The notes beneath the pieces are model-generated. The model was not told the origin of the DNA. It saw nothing but the letters and a program-made list of their open reading frames with translations, and ran no database searches. Of a DNA stretch of 28,590 bases, positions 1 through 6,704 are shown one piece after another. The position numbers were made by a program, and so were the translations under genes. Positions within the stretch are counted from its first letter, which is position 1. Each line of letters starts with the position of its first letter. This DNA is from Clostridia bacterium (GTDB taxonomy: Bacteria > UBA6262 > WVXT01 > JAUXBS01): positions 1-28,590 of the forward strand of contig JAUXDE010000007.1 of the NCBI GenBank assembly GCA_030618495.1, read 5' to 3'.

Positions 1-726
1 TCCATGGAAGGATGCGAGGCGTTCTACTTGGTCATCGGTACTTTAACAAGTTCTGCTGCTGAAACAACGCTTAGTCTGACCTATGTTTCCAGGGCTCTTA
101 TTTACACTATACATGACCAAGGTAATGTCGCTGCAATTACTACTTTGGTGAATGCGGGCGATGGTTGGTATGAAGCTGATGTGTTTGATATGCCTATATC
201 ACTTAAATGCACTGATTCAGCTGGTTCGCCGCAAGTTATCAGCGGTTTACCAGATTTATCCAATATTGAAATTTTTAGTATAAAGATGGCAGGAAGTGAT
301 AGCGGAGGGTCCTCTGATATTCAGCTTAGTTGGTCAAATCCGTCAGCCACTCCAACGGCTAACGGGACCATGACATATACTGCATCTGACGGAAGCAGCT
401 GCGATGGAACTTTTACAAATCTTACGTATGATGCGGTTTCCAGCTCTACTTCTACGCAGGGTTATCCAAGCGGAGGTAGCTCTACAATGGTATGGACAAC
501 GGGTGATGCTCTTCTCAGTAATTTTACCGTTGTACTGACATATGGGAGTGATTGTGCTGCAACAGGAACGGTGGGACTGAACGCGTCATCCAGCGGTCTT
601 GGTGATGTCAGTTTAGCGGTGGTAGCCGGCGGCTTCGTAGGAGCGGGCGCTCAGCACTATACCATTTCTTTAGTTGACTCAAATGATGTCACAACGGATA
701 TAACTCCGGACGTAGCAACGCAATAA
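1..726 (+). CDS. Probable secreted/surface protein, 3' part of gene (partial)
   Basis: The reading frame is open from the first base of the window, and the first ATG is at position 4, so the real start probably lies upstream. The visible 240 residues are rich in Ser, Thr, Gly and Asp and poor in Lys and Arg. They alternate short beta-prone stretches with Ser/Gly/Asn loops, as in extracellular beta-sandwich proteins. Three cysteines sit in small-residue contexts (SLKCTDS, SSCDGT, SDCAAT). No signal peptide is visible, which fits a missing N-terminus. No sortase motif, autotransporter barrel or C-terminal membrane anchor is seen. I do not recognise the family. Codon use is more A/T-rich than in the downstream housekeeping genes, which could mean a fast-evolving or acquired surface gene. 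A strong terminator follows 34 bases after the stop. Confidence 0.55.
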   Translation, partial: SMEGCEAFYLVIGTLTSSAAETTLSLTYVSRALIYTIHDQGNVAAITTLVNAGDGWYEADVFDMPISLKCTDSAGSPQVISGLPDLSNIEIFSIKMAGSDSGGSSDIQLSWSNPSATPTANGTMTYTASDGSSCDGTFTNLTYDAVSSSTSTQGYPSGGSSTMVWTTGDALLSNFTVVLTYGSDCAATGTVGLNASSSGLGDVSLAVVAGGFVGAGAQHYTISLVDSNDVTTDITPDVATQ

Positions 727-759
727 GCAGGGAAGATAAGTTATTTTAAGGGTTTAATT

Positions 760-805
760 AATAAGTTGTAGTGGAGCCGTAAGGCTTTACTACAACTTAT
801 TTTTT
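760..805 (+). terminator. Strong intrinsic terminator after the surface-protein gene
   Basis: Positions 760-778 pair with 783-801 around a GTAA loop: 19 consecutive pairs, two of them G-T. A run of T follows to 805. The hairpin ends only 11 bases before the start codon of the downstream kinase, so it may also act as an attenuator for that gene. Confidence 0.9.
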
Positions 806-816
806 AGAGGGATAAT

Positions 817-2307
817 ATGTATTTACTCGGGATTGATATCGGGACCAGTTACTGGAAGGCAGTTCTCTACGATATAAGCGGCAGGGTTGTTGCCGGAAGC
901 GTCTTGCCCGCGAAGGTTCATCGCGGCGCTAAATTTGATTACTATGAACCGGGACGGCTATGGCAGTCAGTTACCCTACTGATACGGAAGATAGTCAGCC
1001 AGGTAAAGGACCCCGTGAGTATCGGGGGAATTGCCGTTGCCAGCATGGCGGAATCAGGCGTTCCTCTGGATAAAAGGGGAAGGGCTCTTTTCCCTATAAT
1101 TGCCTGGTACGATAAATGCACGATGGCCCAGTCTGAATGGTGGCTTGAGAATGCCGACAGGAGGAAGGTGCGCGGTATAACGGGCCTTCACGCAAAACAT
1201 ATATACAGCGTCAATAAAATAATGTGGCTAAGAGAAAACGAACCTGCCGTGTACGGTAAAATGGCAAAATGGCTTTGCATTCCTGGTTTCATCGTCCATA
1301 AACTCACAGGCGCCTGCTCAATGGATTACTCGATTGCCTCCAGGACGATGCTTCTTGACATCAATAAGCGGAAATGGTCGGAGGAGATGATTGAGCATGC
1401 AAAACTTGACAGGAATATCCTGCCGCCGCTTTATCCTGCCGGAACCGCCATTGGGAAACTGACCAAAGAAGCGGCAGAGGCAACAGGTTTGGACAGGAAG
1501 ACGGTTGTTGTCACAGGCGGCCATGACCATGTCTGCGGAGCATTTGCCGCGGGAGCGGTTAATGAAGGGACTATGGTTGATTCCATGGGAACCGCGGAGA
1601 GCATGTTTTGCGCGGTAAACGCTCCCGTCCGGTCCAAAAATATCTATAAGGCAAAATTCTCTTCGGGCTGCCATGTACAGCCCGGCAAGTACTACGTCAT
1701 GGGCGGCATTTACACTTCGGGCGCCGCTGTTGACTGGGTGGCAGGATTGTTTTCATCGGGAAAGAAGCCCGTAAAAGAAGATAAAATGAACTTCTACAAA
1801 AAAATCATCAATGAATCTTCAAAACTGTCGTCCAAAGAGCATGATCTTTTCCTGGTTCCATACTTCAGGGGAAGCGGCCCGCCGGACGTGGATTATAACA
1901 GGAGGGCTATGATATTCGGGCTTAATCTTTCCGTTACGAAACATGACCTGGTTGCTGCCGCTATAAGGGGCCTATGCTGTGAGTCAAGGAAAACGATGGA
2001 AGCATTGGAAAGCTGCGTAAACGGGAAAATGAGGAAGGTTGTTGTTGTCGGCTCGCTTTCCGGAATAAAAACATGGATGCGGACAAAGGCAAACACGCTG
2101 GGCAGGGACATAGAAGTAATGGGAGTTCCCGAGGCGGGCGCGCTCGGCGCGGCAATGCTTGCGGGAATGGGGTCAGGGATATTCAAGTCCGCCGGTGAGG
2201 TGGGGGAAAACATGAGACCGAAAAAAACGCTGATAAAATATGAGCCTGCCGAAACGTTAAAATTAAACAGTTACTACAAAACCTACTGTACCCTTTTGAT
2301 AAAATAA
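817..2307 (+). CDS. FGGY-family carbohydrate kinase, substrate unknown
   Basis: The 496-residue protein has the standard length and layout of the FGGY kinases (xylulokinase, gluconate, glycerol and fuculose kinases), which phosphorylate a sugar or polyol with ATP in the cytoplasm. The N-terminal phosphate-binding loop LLGIDIGTSYWKAVLYD occupies residues 3-19. The catalytic Asp is D237 in GGHDHVCGAF. The C-terminal domain contains MGTAES, a SGAAVDWVAG segment and the adenosine-binding GALGAAMLAG near residue 445. The ATG is preceded by AGAGGG at a good distance. The gene stands alone, with no sugar transporter, isomerase or regulator next to it, so the substrate cannot be inferred from context. 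It lies between a terminator and the promoter of the ribosomal-protein operon. No clear promoter is visible; transcription may come by read-through of the terminator at 760-805. Confidence 0.85.
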   Translation: MYLLGIDIGTSYWKAVLYDISGRVVAGSVLPAKVHRGAKFDYYEPGRLWQSVTLLIRKIVSQVKDPVSIGGIAVASMAESGVPLDKRGRALFPIIAWYDKCTMAQSEWWLENADRRKVRGITGLHAKHIYSVNKIMWLRENEPAVYGKMAKWLCIPGFIVHKLTGACSMDYSIASRTMLLDINKRKWSEEMIEHAKLDRNILPPLYPAGTAIGKLTKEAAEATGLDRKTVVVTGGHDHVCGAFAAGAVNEGTMVDSMGTAESMFCAVNAPVRSKNIYKAKFSSGCHVQPGKYYVMGGIYTSGAAVDWVAGLFSSGKKPVKEDKMNFYKKIINESSKLSSKEHDLFLVPYFRGSGPPDVDYNRRAMIFGLNLSVTKHDLVAAAIRGLCCESRKTMEALESCVNGKMRKVVVVGSLSGIKTWMRTKANTLGRDIEVMGVPEAGALGAAMLAGMGSGIFKSAGEVGENMRPKKTLIKYEPAETLKLNSYYKTYCTLLIK

Positions 2308-2335
2308 TGAGTTGCCATTTTTAGAGGAAATCTCC

Positions 2336-2364
2336 TTGACATACAATAACATAATATATATAAT
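2336..2364 (+). promoter_or_regulatory. Consensus sigma-70 promoter for the rplU operon
   Basis: TTGACA at 2336-2341 and TATAAT at 2359-2364 are both perfect consensus hexamers, separated by exactly 17 bp. Transcription would begin near 2371, giving a leader of about 37 nt before rplU with AGGAG at 2395-2399. A promoter this strong fits ribosomal-protein genes. Confidence 0.9.
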
Positions 2365-2407
2365 AACAAAATTAATTAAAATCTTTGGTTAGTTAGGAGT
2401 AAAAAGT

Positions 2408-2722
2408 ATGTACGCAGTGATTGAAAATGGCGGCAAACAGTACAAGGTTGAAAAAGGCATGGTTATTGAGATAGACAGAATGGGGGGGAAACCCGGGGAT
2501 TCTGTTGAACTGGACAAAGTTTTGATGCTTGTTGACGGCGAAAAGATCAGCATTGGAAAACCTTATCTCGCTAACACCAGGGTTTCTGCAGAGTTTCTCG
2601 GTGAAATTAAGGCTAAAAAGGTGATTGCCTTCAAGAAGAAGAAACGCAAGGATTACAAGAAGAAGATAGGTCATAGGCAAAAATATGACCAGGTTTTGAT
2701 AAAGAACATCATCGGAGGTTAA
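2408..2722 (+). CDS. rplU: 50S ribosomal protein L21
   Basis: The 104 residues match L21 along their whole length. It begins [17 protein letters not shown] and ends with the conserved basic segment [13 protein letters not shown], which contacts 23S rRNA, followed by a short hydrophobic tail. L21 is a large-subunit protein that binds domain VI of 23S rRNA next to L20. AGGAG lies 8 bases before the ATG. It is the first gene of a compact operon and sits one base ahead of rpmA, the usual L21-L27-Obg order. There is no gene for the Prp cysteine protease between L21 and L27, unlike Firmicutes. Confidence 0.97.
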   Translation: MYAVIENGGKQYKVEKGMVIEIDRMGGKPGDSVELDKVLMLVDGEKISIGKPYLANTRVSAEFLGEIKAKKVIAFKKKKRKDYKKKIGHRQKYDQVLIKNIIGG

Positions 2723-2723
2723 A

Positions 2724-2975
2724 GTGGCTCACAAAAAAGGACAGGGTTCAACAGGGAACGGGCGCGAAAGCGCCGGGCGGCGGTTGGGAGTGAAGGAAGG
2801 TGACGGTTCTTTTGTCACCGCGGGAAGCATATTGGTAAGACAGCGCGGGACCAGGATTTATCCGGGAAATAACGTCGGGAAGGGTTCGGATGACACTCTC
2901 TTTGCAATGATTTCGGGTCATGTAAAATTTGAACGTGTGAAGAAAAAGAGAAAGAAAGTGAGTGTCTACCAGTAA
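2724..2975 (+). CDS. rpmA: 50S ribosomal protein L27
   Basis: The 83 residues are a complete L27: [22 protein letters not shown] at the N-terminus, then the conserved [15 protein letters not shown] core. L27 reaches the peptidyl-transferase centre with its N-terminal tail. The start is GTG, one base after the L21 stop, with GGAGG at 2714-2718 inside the end of rplU. The protein starts directly at the mature AHKKG sequence and lacks the cleavable N-terminal extension of Firmicutes L27, which agrees with the absence of Prp. Confidence 0.97.
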   Translation: MAHKKGQGSTGNGRESAGRRLGVKEGDGSFVTAGSILVRQRGTRIYPGNNVGKGSDDTLFAMISGHVKFERVKKKRKKVSVYQ

Positions 2976-2992
2976 CAGGATATTGACATCAA

Positions 2993-3985
2993 ATGTTTAT
3001 TGACGAAGCTAAGATTCTTGTTCAGTCAGGAAACGGCGGTAACGGTTGTCTTTCATTCAGGAGAGAGGCTCATGTGCCGCGCGGGGGACCCGATGGCGGC
3101 GATGGCGGCGATGGCGGCAATATAGTGATTGTAAGTTCCCCGAACAGGCAAACGCTGATAGATATGCGGTATCGTTCGCATATCCGCGCGAAAAACGGGG
3201 GCCACGGCAGAGGAAAGAACTGTCACGGCAAAAACGCTCCCGAAGAGATTTTAGAAGTTCCCGTAGGAACGACTGTTTACAGGGATTCAACTAAAATTGC
3301 CGATATGGTTGAAAAGGAACAGCGGTTGATTGCGGTTCACGGCGGGAAGGGCGGAAGAGGCAACTTATCATTTAAAACTCCCAGAACTCCCACTCCAAGA
3401 ACTTTCGAAGAAGGCTTTCCCGGTAAAAAAATTACTTTAATTTTAAAACTTAAACTGATTGCGGACGTTGGTTTAATAGGTTATCCTAACGTGGGGAAAT
3501 CCACATTGCTTTCCAGGATTTCCAGCGCGCATCCGAAAATAGCTGACTATCCGTTTACAACGCTTGCGCCGAACCTGGGAGTGGTTAAGCTGGATGCGGC
3601 GGAAAAAATGGATAGTTTTGTCGTGGCTGACATACCGGGACTGATTGAAGGAGCGCATAAGGGGAAAGGCCTGGGAGACAGGTTTTTACGCCACATTGAA
3701 AGGACAAGGCTGCTGGTGCACATAGTTGATGTTTTAGGGTACCAGGATGCTACTCCCCAAGAGAAGTACAGGGCAATCAACGAGGAGTTGAAATCGTATA
3801 GTCCGGTACTTGCGGGAAAGCAGCAGGTGGTCGTTGCCAACAAGGTAGACCTTCCGGAATTCAGGAAAAAACTTAAGGGATTTTCTTCCAGTATAGGGAA
3901 AAGGGTATATGCCATTTCAGCCGTTACGGGAGAGGGTGTTGATAAGTTGATGCATGTTATCAAGGGCAAGTTGAGTAAAAGGTAA
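2993..3985 (+). CDS. obgE: Obg/CgtA GTPase, ribosome assembly factor
   Basis: Obg is an essential GTPase that binds the 50S subunit during assembly and is linked to the stringent response. The glycine-rich N-terminal Obg fold covers about residues 1-157 and includes GGPDGGDGGDGGN. The G domain follows, with G1 GYPNVGKST, switch region FTTLAPNLG, G3 DIPGLIEGA and G4 NKVD, and a G5-like SAVTGEG near the end. At 330 residues the protein stops just after the G domain. It therefore lacks the variable C-terminal OCT domain seen in Bacillus-type Obg, which is common in other phyla. It is the third gene of the rplU operon, with AGGA about 10 bases before the ATG. Confidence 0.97.
   Translation: MFIDEAKILVQSGNGGNGCLSFRREAHVPRGGPDGGDGGDGGNIVIVSSPNRQTLIDMRYRSHIRAKNGGHGRGKNCHGKNAPEEILEVPVGTTVYRDSTKIADMVEKEQRLIAVHGGKGGRGNLSFKTPRTPTPRTFEEGFPGKKITLILKLKLIADVGLIGYPNVGKSTLLSRISSAHPKIADYPFTTLAPNLGVVKLDAAEKMDSFVVADIPGLIEGAHKGKGLGDRFLRHIERTRLLVHIVDVLGYQDATPQEKYRAINEELKSYSPVLAGKQQVVVANKVDLPEFRKKLKGFSSSIGKRVYAISAVTGEGVDKLMHVIKGKLSKR
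3092..3118 (+). repeat. Three tandem GATGGCGGC units inside obgE
   Basis: Three perfect 9-base copies (3092-3100, 3101-3109, 3110-3118) encode DGG three times within the glycine-rich Obg fold. This glycine pattern is normal for the family; only the exact DNA identity of the units is unusual. Confidence 0.9.
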
Positions 3986-3988
3986 TTC

Positions 3989-4786
3989 ATGGATAAAGAA
4001 AAACGAATAGTAATTAAAGTAGGAACGGCGGTTCTGACCGGGACAAGCGGCGTTATAAACGAGGGGGTTATAAAAAAACTGGTGGAATCAACGGTTAAAC
4101 TGCTTGAGTCCGGCTGCCAGATTATCATAGTTACCTCGGGCGCCATAGGGGCAGGAATGGGCAGGATAAAACTTTACGGGCATTCCCTGCGGCACAAACA
4201 GGCGCTGGCAAGTATAGGCCAGCTACACTTGATGAACATATATGACAAGTATTTCAGCCGTCATAAACGGCTGGTCGCGCAGGTGCTCCTCACAAAGGAT
4301 GACCTGGATAATCACAGCAGGTGTATTAATGCAAAACATACCATGGAAACCCTGCTGAAATCCGGTGTGGTGCCAATTGTAAATGAAAACGATACCGTGG
4401 CGGTAGATGAATTGCCGAAGGATAAGAAATTCGGAGATAATGATATTCTCTCGGCCGAGGTGGCGCTTAAATTTGATGCGGATATGCTTATCATTCTCAC
4501 TGACGTTGAAGGTTTCTGCACCATAGACCCGCGTTTCGGGAAGGAAGTTAAGCTGATAAAAGAAGTAAGGGCCATCACGGGCGACCTGGAAAAATGCGCC
4601 GGCAGGGCGGGCAGTCAACGGGGGACGGGGGGTATGATATCAAAACTTCAGGCAATGAAAATGGCAACTTCAAAAGGCATCGTAGCCTATATTGCCAACG
4701 GGAGAAAGAAGGATGTTCTTTTAAAAATACTGGAAGGTAAGAGCGCGGGGACAAAATTCCTGCCCCGGGGAAAGAAAAGCCGGTGA
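3989..4786 (+). CDS. proB: Glutamate 5-kinase, short form without PUA domain
   Basis: Catalyses ATP-dependent phosphorylation of glutamate to gamma-glutamyl phosphate, the first step of proline synthesis. It shows the amino-acid kinase fold: VIKVGTAVLTG at the N-terminus, VTSGAIGAGMGR, the substrate loop VPIVNENDTVAVDEL, FGDNDILSAEVA, and the ATP-site segment ILTDVEGFCTIDPR. GTGGMISKLQAMKMA follows near residue 215. At 265 residues it has only the kinase domain. The common bacterial enzyme is about 370 residues with a C-terminal PUA domain; kinase-only forms are known and active. The ATG lies 3 bases after the obgE stop. No proA is adjacent. The end overlaps pyrF by 4 bases, implying translational coupling. 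Confidence 0.93.
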   Translation: MDKEKRIVIKVGTAVLTGTSGVINEGVIKKLVESTVKLLESGCQIIIVTSGAIGAGMGRIKLYGHSLRHKQALASIGQLHLMNIYDKYFSRHKRLVAQVLLTKDDLDNHSRCINAKHTMETLLKSGVVPIVNENDTVAVDELPKDKKFGDNDILSAEVALKFDADMLIILTDVEGFCTIDPRFGKEVKLIKEVRAITGDLEKCAGRAGSQRGTGGMISKLQAMKMATSKGIVAYIANGRKKDVLLKILEGKSAGTKFLPRGKKSR

Positions 4787-5463
4787 AAAACAATAAACTT
4801 ATTGTTGCGCTTGATGTTGATGATATAAAGGAAGCAGAGAGTCTTGTTGACGGGTTGCAATCCATTGTTTCAATTTTCAAAATTGGCAGCCGCCTGTTTA
4901 CGGCGTACGGTCCTGAAGTTATTAAGATGGTAAACGGGAAAGGGTGCAGGGTTTTCCTTGATTTAAAATATCACGATATTCCTACGGTTATAGCCGATTC
5001 TGTCAGGATGGCCGGCCGCCATGACGTTTTTGCGCTGACGCTTCATACGCTGGGAGGAAGGGAAATGCTCGAACGGTCGGTATCCGTCGAATCAAGGCCG
5101 CTGCTGTGGGGTGTAACCGTTCTTACGAGCATGAATAATGAAGATTTAAAAACCATGGGGGTTAACAGGGACGTAGGGGAAGAGGTTCTTTCGCTTGCGG
5201 GGCTGGCGCGTTCAGCCGGTATGGACGGTGTTGTGTGTTCCGCGCGGGAGATAGAAGCCATAAGGAAAGAGGTTGGCGGACAATTCATGGTTGTAACACC
5301 GGGAATAAGGCCCGCGGGGTCGGCAGAGGATGAGCAGAAGAGAGTAATGACCCCGAAACAGGCAATCACAAAAGGCGCCACGTATATTGTCGTTGGAAGG
5401 CCTGTTATAAAAGCCGACAATCCGCATGAAGCGGCCGAGAATATACTCAGGGAAATCGAATAG
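4783..5463 (+). CDS. pyrF: Orotidine 5'-phosphate decarboxylase
   Basis: Converts OMP to UMP, the last step of de novo pyrimidine synthesis. The 226 residues fit the short bacterial (PyrF group I) TIM barrel. LIVALDV is at residues 6-12, the catalytic D-x-K-x-x-D is D60, K62 and D65 in FLDLKYHDIP, and the phosphate-binding end carries VTPGIRP and VVGRPVIKADNP. The start is GTG in a GTGA overlap with the proB stop. Choosing it keeps MKNNKLIVALDV, as expected for the family. pyrE begins on the base after its stop, so the last two pyrimidine enzymes are made together. Confidence 0.95.
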   Translation: MKNNKLIVALDVDDIKEAESLVDGLQSIVSIFKIGSRLFTAYGPEVIKMVNGKGCRVFLDLKYHDIPTVIADSVRMAGRHDVFALTLHTLGGREMLERSVSVESRPLLWGVTVLTSMNNEDLKTMGVNRDVGEEVLSLAGLARSAGMDGVVCSAREIEAIRKEVGGQFMVVTPGIRPAGSAEDEQKRVMTPKQAITKGATYIVVGRPVIKADNPHEAAENILREIE

Positions 5464-6033
5464 ATGATTAAAGAAGCTGATGTTCTGAAAATATTTGAAG
5501 ACAGCAATGCGCTGCTGAATGGGCATTTCCTGTTATCCAGCGGACTTCATTCGGACAGGTACCTGCAATGCGCCCTTGTCCTTCAACATGCCGGGATTGC
5601 TTCGAGGCTTTGCGGCGAAATTGCCGAAAAGTTCAGGGATGACGCTGTTGATGTTGTCGTTTCACCCGCAATAGGTGGGATTGTCGTGGGACAGGAAGTG
5701 GCGAGGGCCTTGAAGTGCAGGGCGATTTTCTGCGAAAAAGAAAACGGAAAAATGGTGCTTCGCAGGGGTTTTAGTGTTGAAAAAGGCAGCAGGGCTATCG
5801 TTGTTGAAGATGTTATAACTACGGGCGGTTCGATCATGAGGGTTGCGGATACCGTTCGCAACGAGGGAGCGGATGTTATAGGTTACGGCTGTATCGTGGA
5901 CAGGTCCGGTGAAGAACAGGACTTCGAGTTGAAGAGTCTTCTGAAAATCCATGTTAAAACATACAAACCGCAGGAATGCCCCATGTGCGCAAAAGGGGTT
6001 GCATTCAGAAAGCCGGGGAGTAGTGCTCCGTAA
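5464..6033 (+). CDS. pyrE: Orotate phosphoribosyltransferase
   Basis: Joins orotate to PRPP to give OMP, the step before PyrF. The 189 residues include the substrate-binding LLSSGLHSDRYLQC (24-37), the SPAIGGIVVGQEVAR loop, the catalytic EKENGKMVLRRGF hinge, and the PRPP motif VVEDVITTGGS at 113-123. The C-terminus has CPMC before a short tail, a pair often seen in this subgroup. The ATG directly abuts the pyrF stop. It is the last gene of the rplU operon. The transcript probably runs on through the structured element to the terminator at 6419-6439. Confidence 0.95.
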   Translation: MIKEADVLKIFEDSNALLNGHFLLSSGLHSDRYLQCALVLQHAGIASRLCGEIAEKFRDDAVDVVVSPAIGGIVVGQEVARALKCRAIFCEKENGKMVLRRGFSVEKGSRAIVVEDVITTGGSIMRVADTVRNEGADVIGYGCIVDRSGEEQDFELKSLLKIHVKTYKPQECPMCAKGVAFRKPGSSAP

Positions 6034-6142
6034 CATAAATTACCGCTATTTTTGAGGCTATAGTCTGGGCAAATTCAAGGCGTGAGGAGTGGCGCAATGT
6101 GGTGACATTGTAACCGACGAAACAACGAAGAAGTCGACCATA

Positions 6143-6412
6143 AGTGCCTTGTTAAACAACTTATGTAATCATAACATGTCTGGATATGGTATGATTGCAA
6201 CGAACGACAACGCCGGCGTGCTGAATGCACGTCAAGGCGAAGGGAGGAAGCAAGTAACCATATACGGATATGACCGTTAATGGTAGAAATTCTTTTAACT
6301 GGATTTTGCATCACTCGTCACTCATTTGCAACAAGCAAACATCGTTTCTCGTTCTTTGAATCCAGTTAAAATAATATCTGTTATGATTACATAGGTTATT
6401 TAACCAGGTACT
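6143..6412 (+). other. Large nested inverted-repeat element, candidate structured RNA or small non-autonomous element
   Basis: The outer arms 6143-6176 and 6379-6412 are complementary over 34 positions: 30 Watson-Crick pairs, two G-T pairs and two mismatches. Two further arms lie inside. Arm A pairs 6184-6190 with 6257-6263 and holds a hairpin (CGCC 6211-6214 with GGCG 6236-6239; CGTGC 6217-6221 with GCACG 6227-6231). Arm B is a perfect 13 bp pair, 6293-6305 with 6359-6371, holding TTTGC 6325-6329 with GCAAA 6335-6339. A separate 6 bp hairpin (6095-6100 with 6105-6110, GGTG loop) sits just upstream. Short ORFs in this stretch (such as 6089-6280) resemble no protein and look incidental. I know no RNA family that fits. 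It could be the 3' end of the pyrE transcript, an independent RNA, or a MITE-like insertion. Confidence 0.6.
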
Positions 6413-6418
6413 AAGCCT

Positions 6419-6439
6419 CCCGAAGGGCTTCGGGTTTTT
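6419..6439 (+). terminator. Intrinsic terminator of the rplU-pyrE operon
   Basis: CCCGAA (6419-6424) pairs with TTCGGG (6429-6434) around a GGGC loop, followed by five T. It lies 7 bases after the nested inverted-repeat element, so both are probably at the 3' end of one transcript. Confidence 0.85.
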
Positions 6440-6618
6440 GGCCTGTGCCTTTGCAACGCTCGGTTTACATACAATTAGTATGCTCACCTCTCGTTGCTTC
6501 GGTTCGACTCAAAATCCTCTAGCAAAAACATCGGGAATTTATGTCACAGAGCATAAAACCCTGCCACAGGGTAATCAAAAAAAACGGTGATGCGGGTAAT
6601 TATTTTTTAGGAAGTAAA
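6440..6618. other. Non-coding gap before the secA leader, little recognised
   Basis: No gene is supported here. A short hairpin, ACCCTG (6558-6563) with CAGGGT (6567-6572), is followed by eight A. GGTTCGACTC at about 6500-6509 resembles a tRNA T-arm, but no tRNA can be folded around it. I could not find a convincing promoter, although one for secA is expected between the terminator and the leader ORF. Confidence 0.5.
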
Positions 6619-6702
6619 TTGAAGGAAGCTATCCTGGTAAGGGAATACCGGCGTATTAATACCGCAAAAAAGAAGGTAAAAGAGAGGAAACGCGCTTATT
6701 AG
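6619..6702 (+). CDS. Candidate 27-residue leader peptide upstream of secA
   Basis: A TTG codon at 6619, preceded by AGGAAG at 6609-6614, opens a 27-codon frame rich in Lys and Arg, beginning [12 protein letters not shown] and ending KVKERKRAY. Its stop lies two bases before the secA ATG. The secA start has no Shine-Dalgarno at normal distance: the nearest GAGG (6684-6687) is 17 bases away, inside this small frame. secA may therefore be translated by termination-reinitiation from it. It is not similar in sequence to SecM or VemP. It could also be chance, since the frame is short. Confidence 0.4.
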   Translation: MKEAILVREYRRINTAKKKVKERKRAY

Positions 6703-6704
6703 CT

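Noticed and set aside
6225-6260. SRP-RNA-like GGCGAAGGGAGGAAGCA stretch
   Set aside because: The paired strands of SRP helix 8 and the GGNA tetraloop are not found, so the resemblance is to a short purine run only.
6075-6314. Short ORFs on both strands (6089-6280 plus, 6075-6314 minus) in the structured element
   Set aside because: No ribosome-binding sites, no recognisable protein content, and they coincide with the inverted repeats.
6151-6404. Integron attC-like core sites (GTTAAAC and ATTTAAC) in the structured element
   Set aside because: The order is GTTRRRY then RYYYAAC on either strand, the reverse of an attC site, and no integrase or cassette array is present.
6495-6520. tRNA T-arm-like GGTTCGACTC
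   Set aside because: No acceptor, D or anticodon stems can be formed around it and no CCA end follows.
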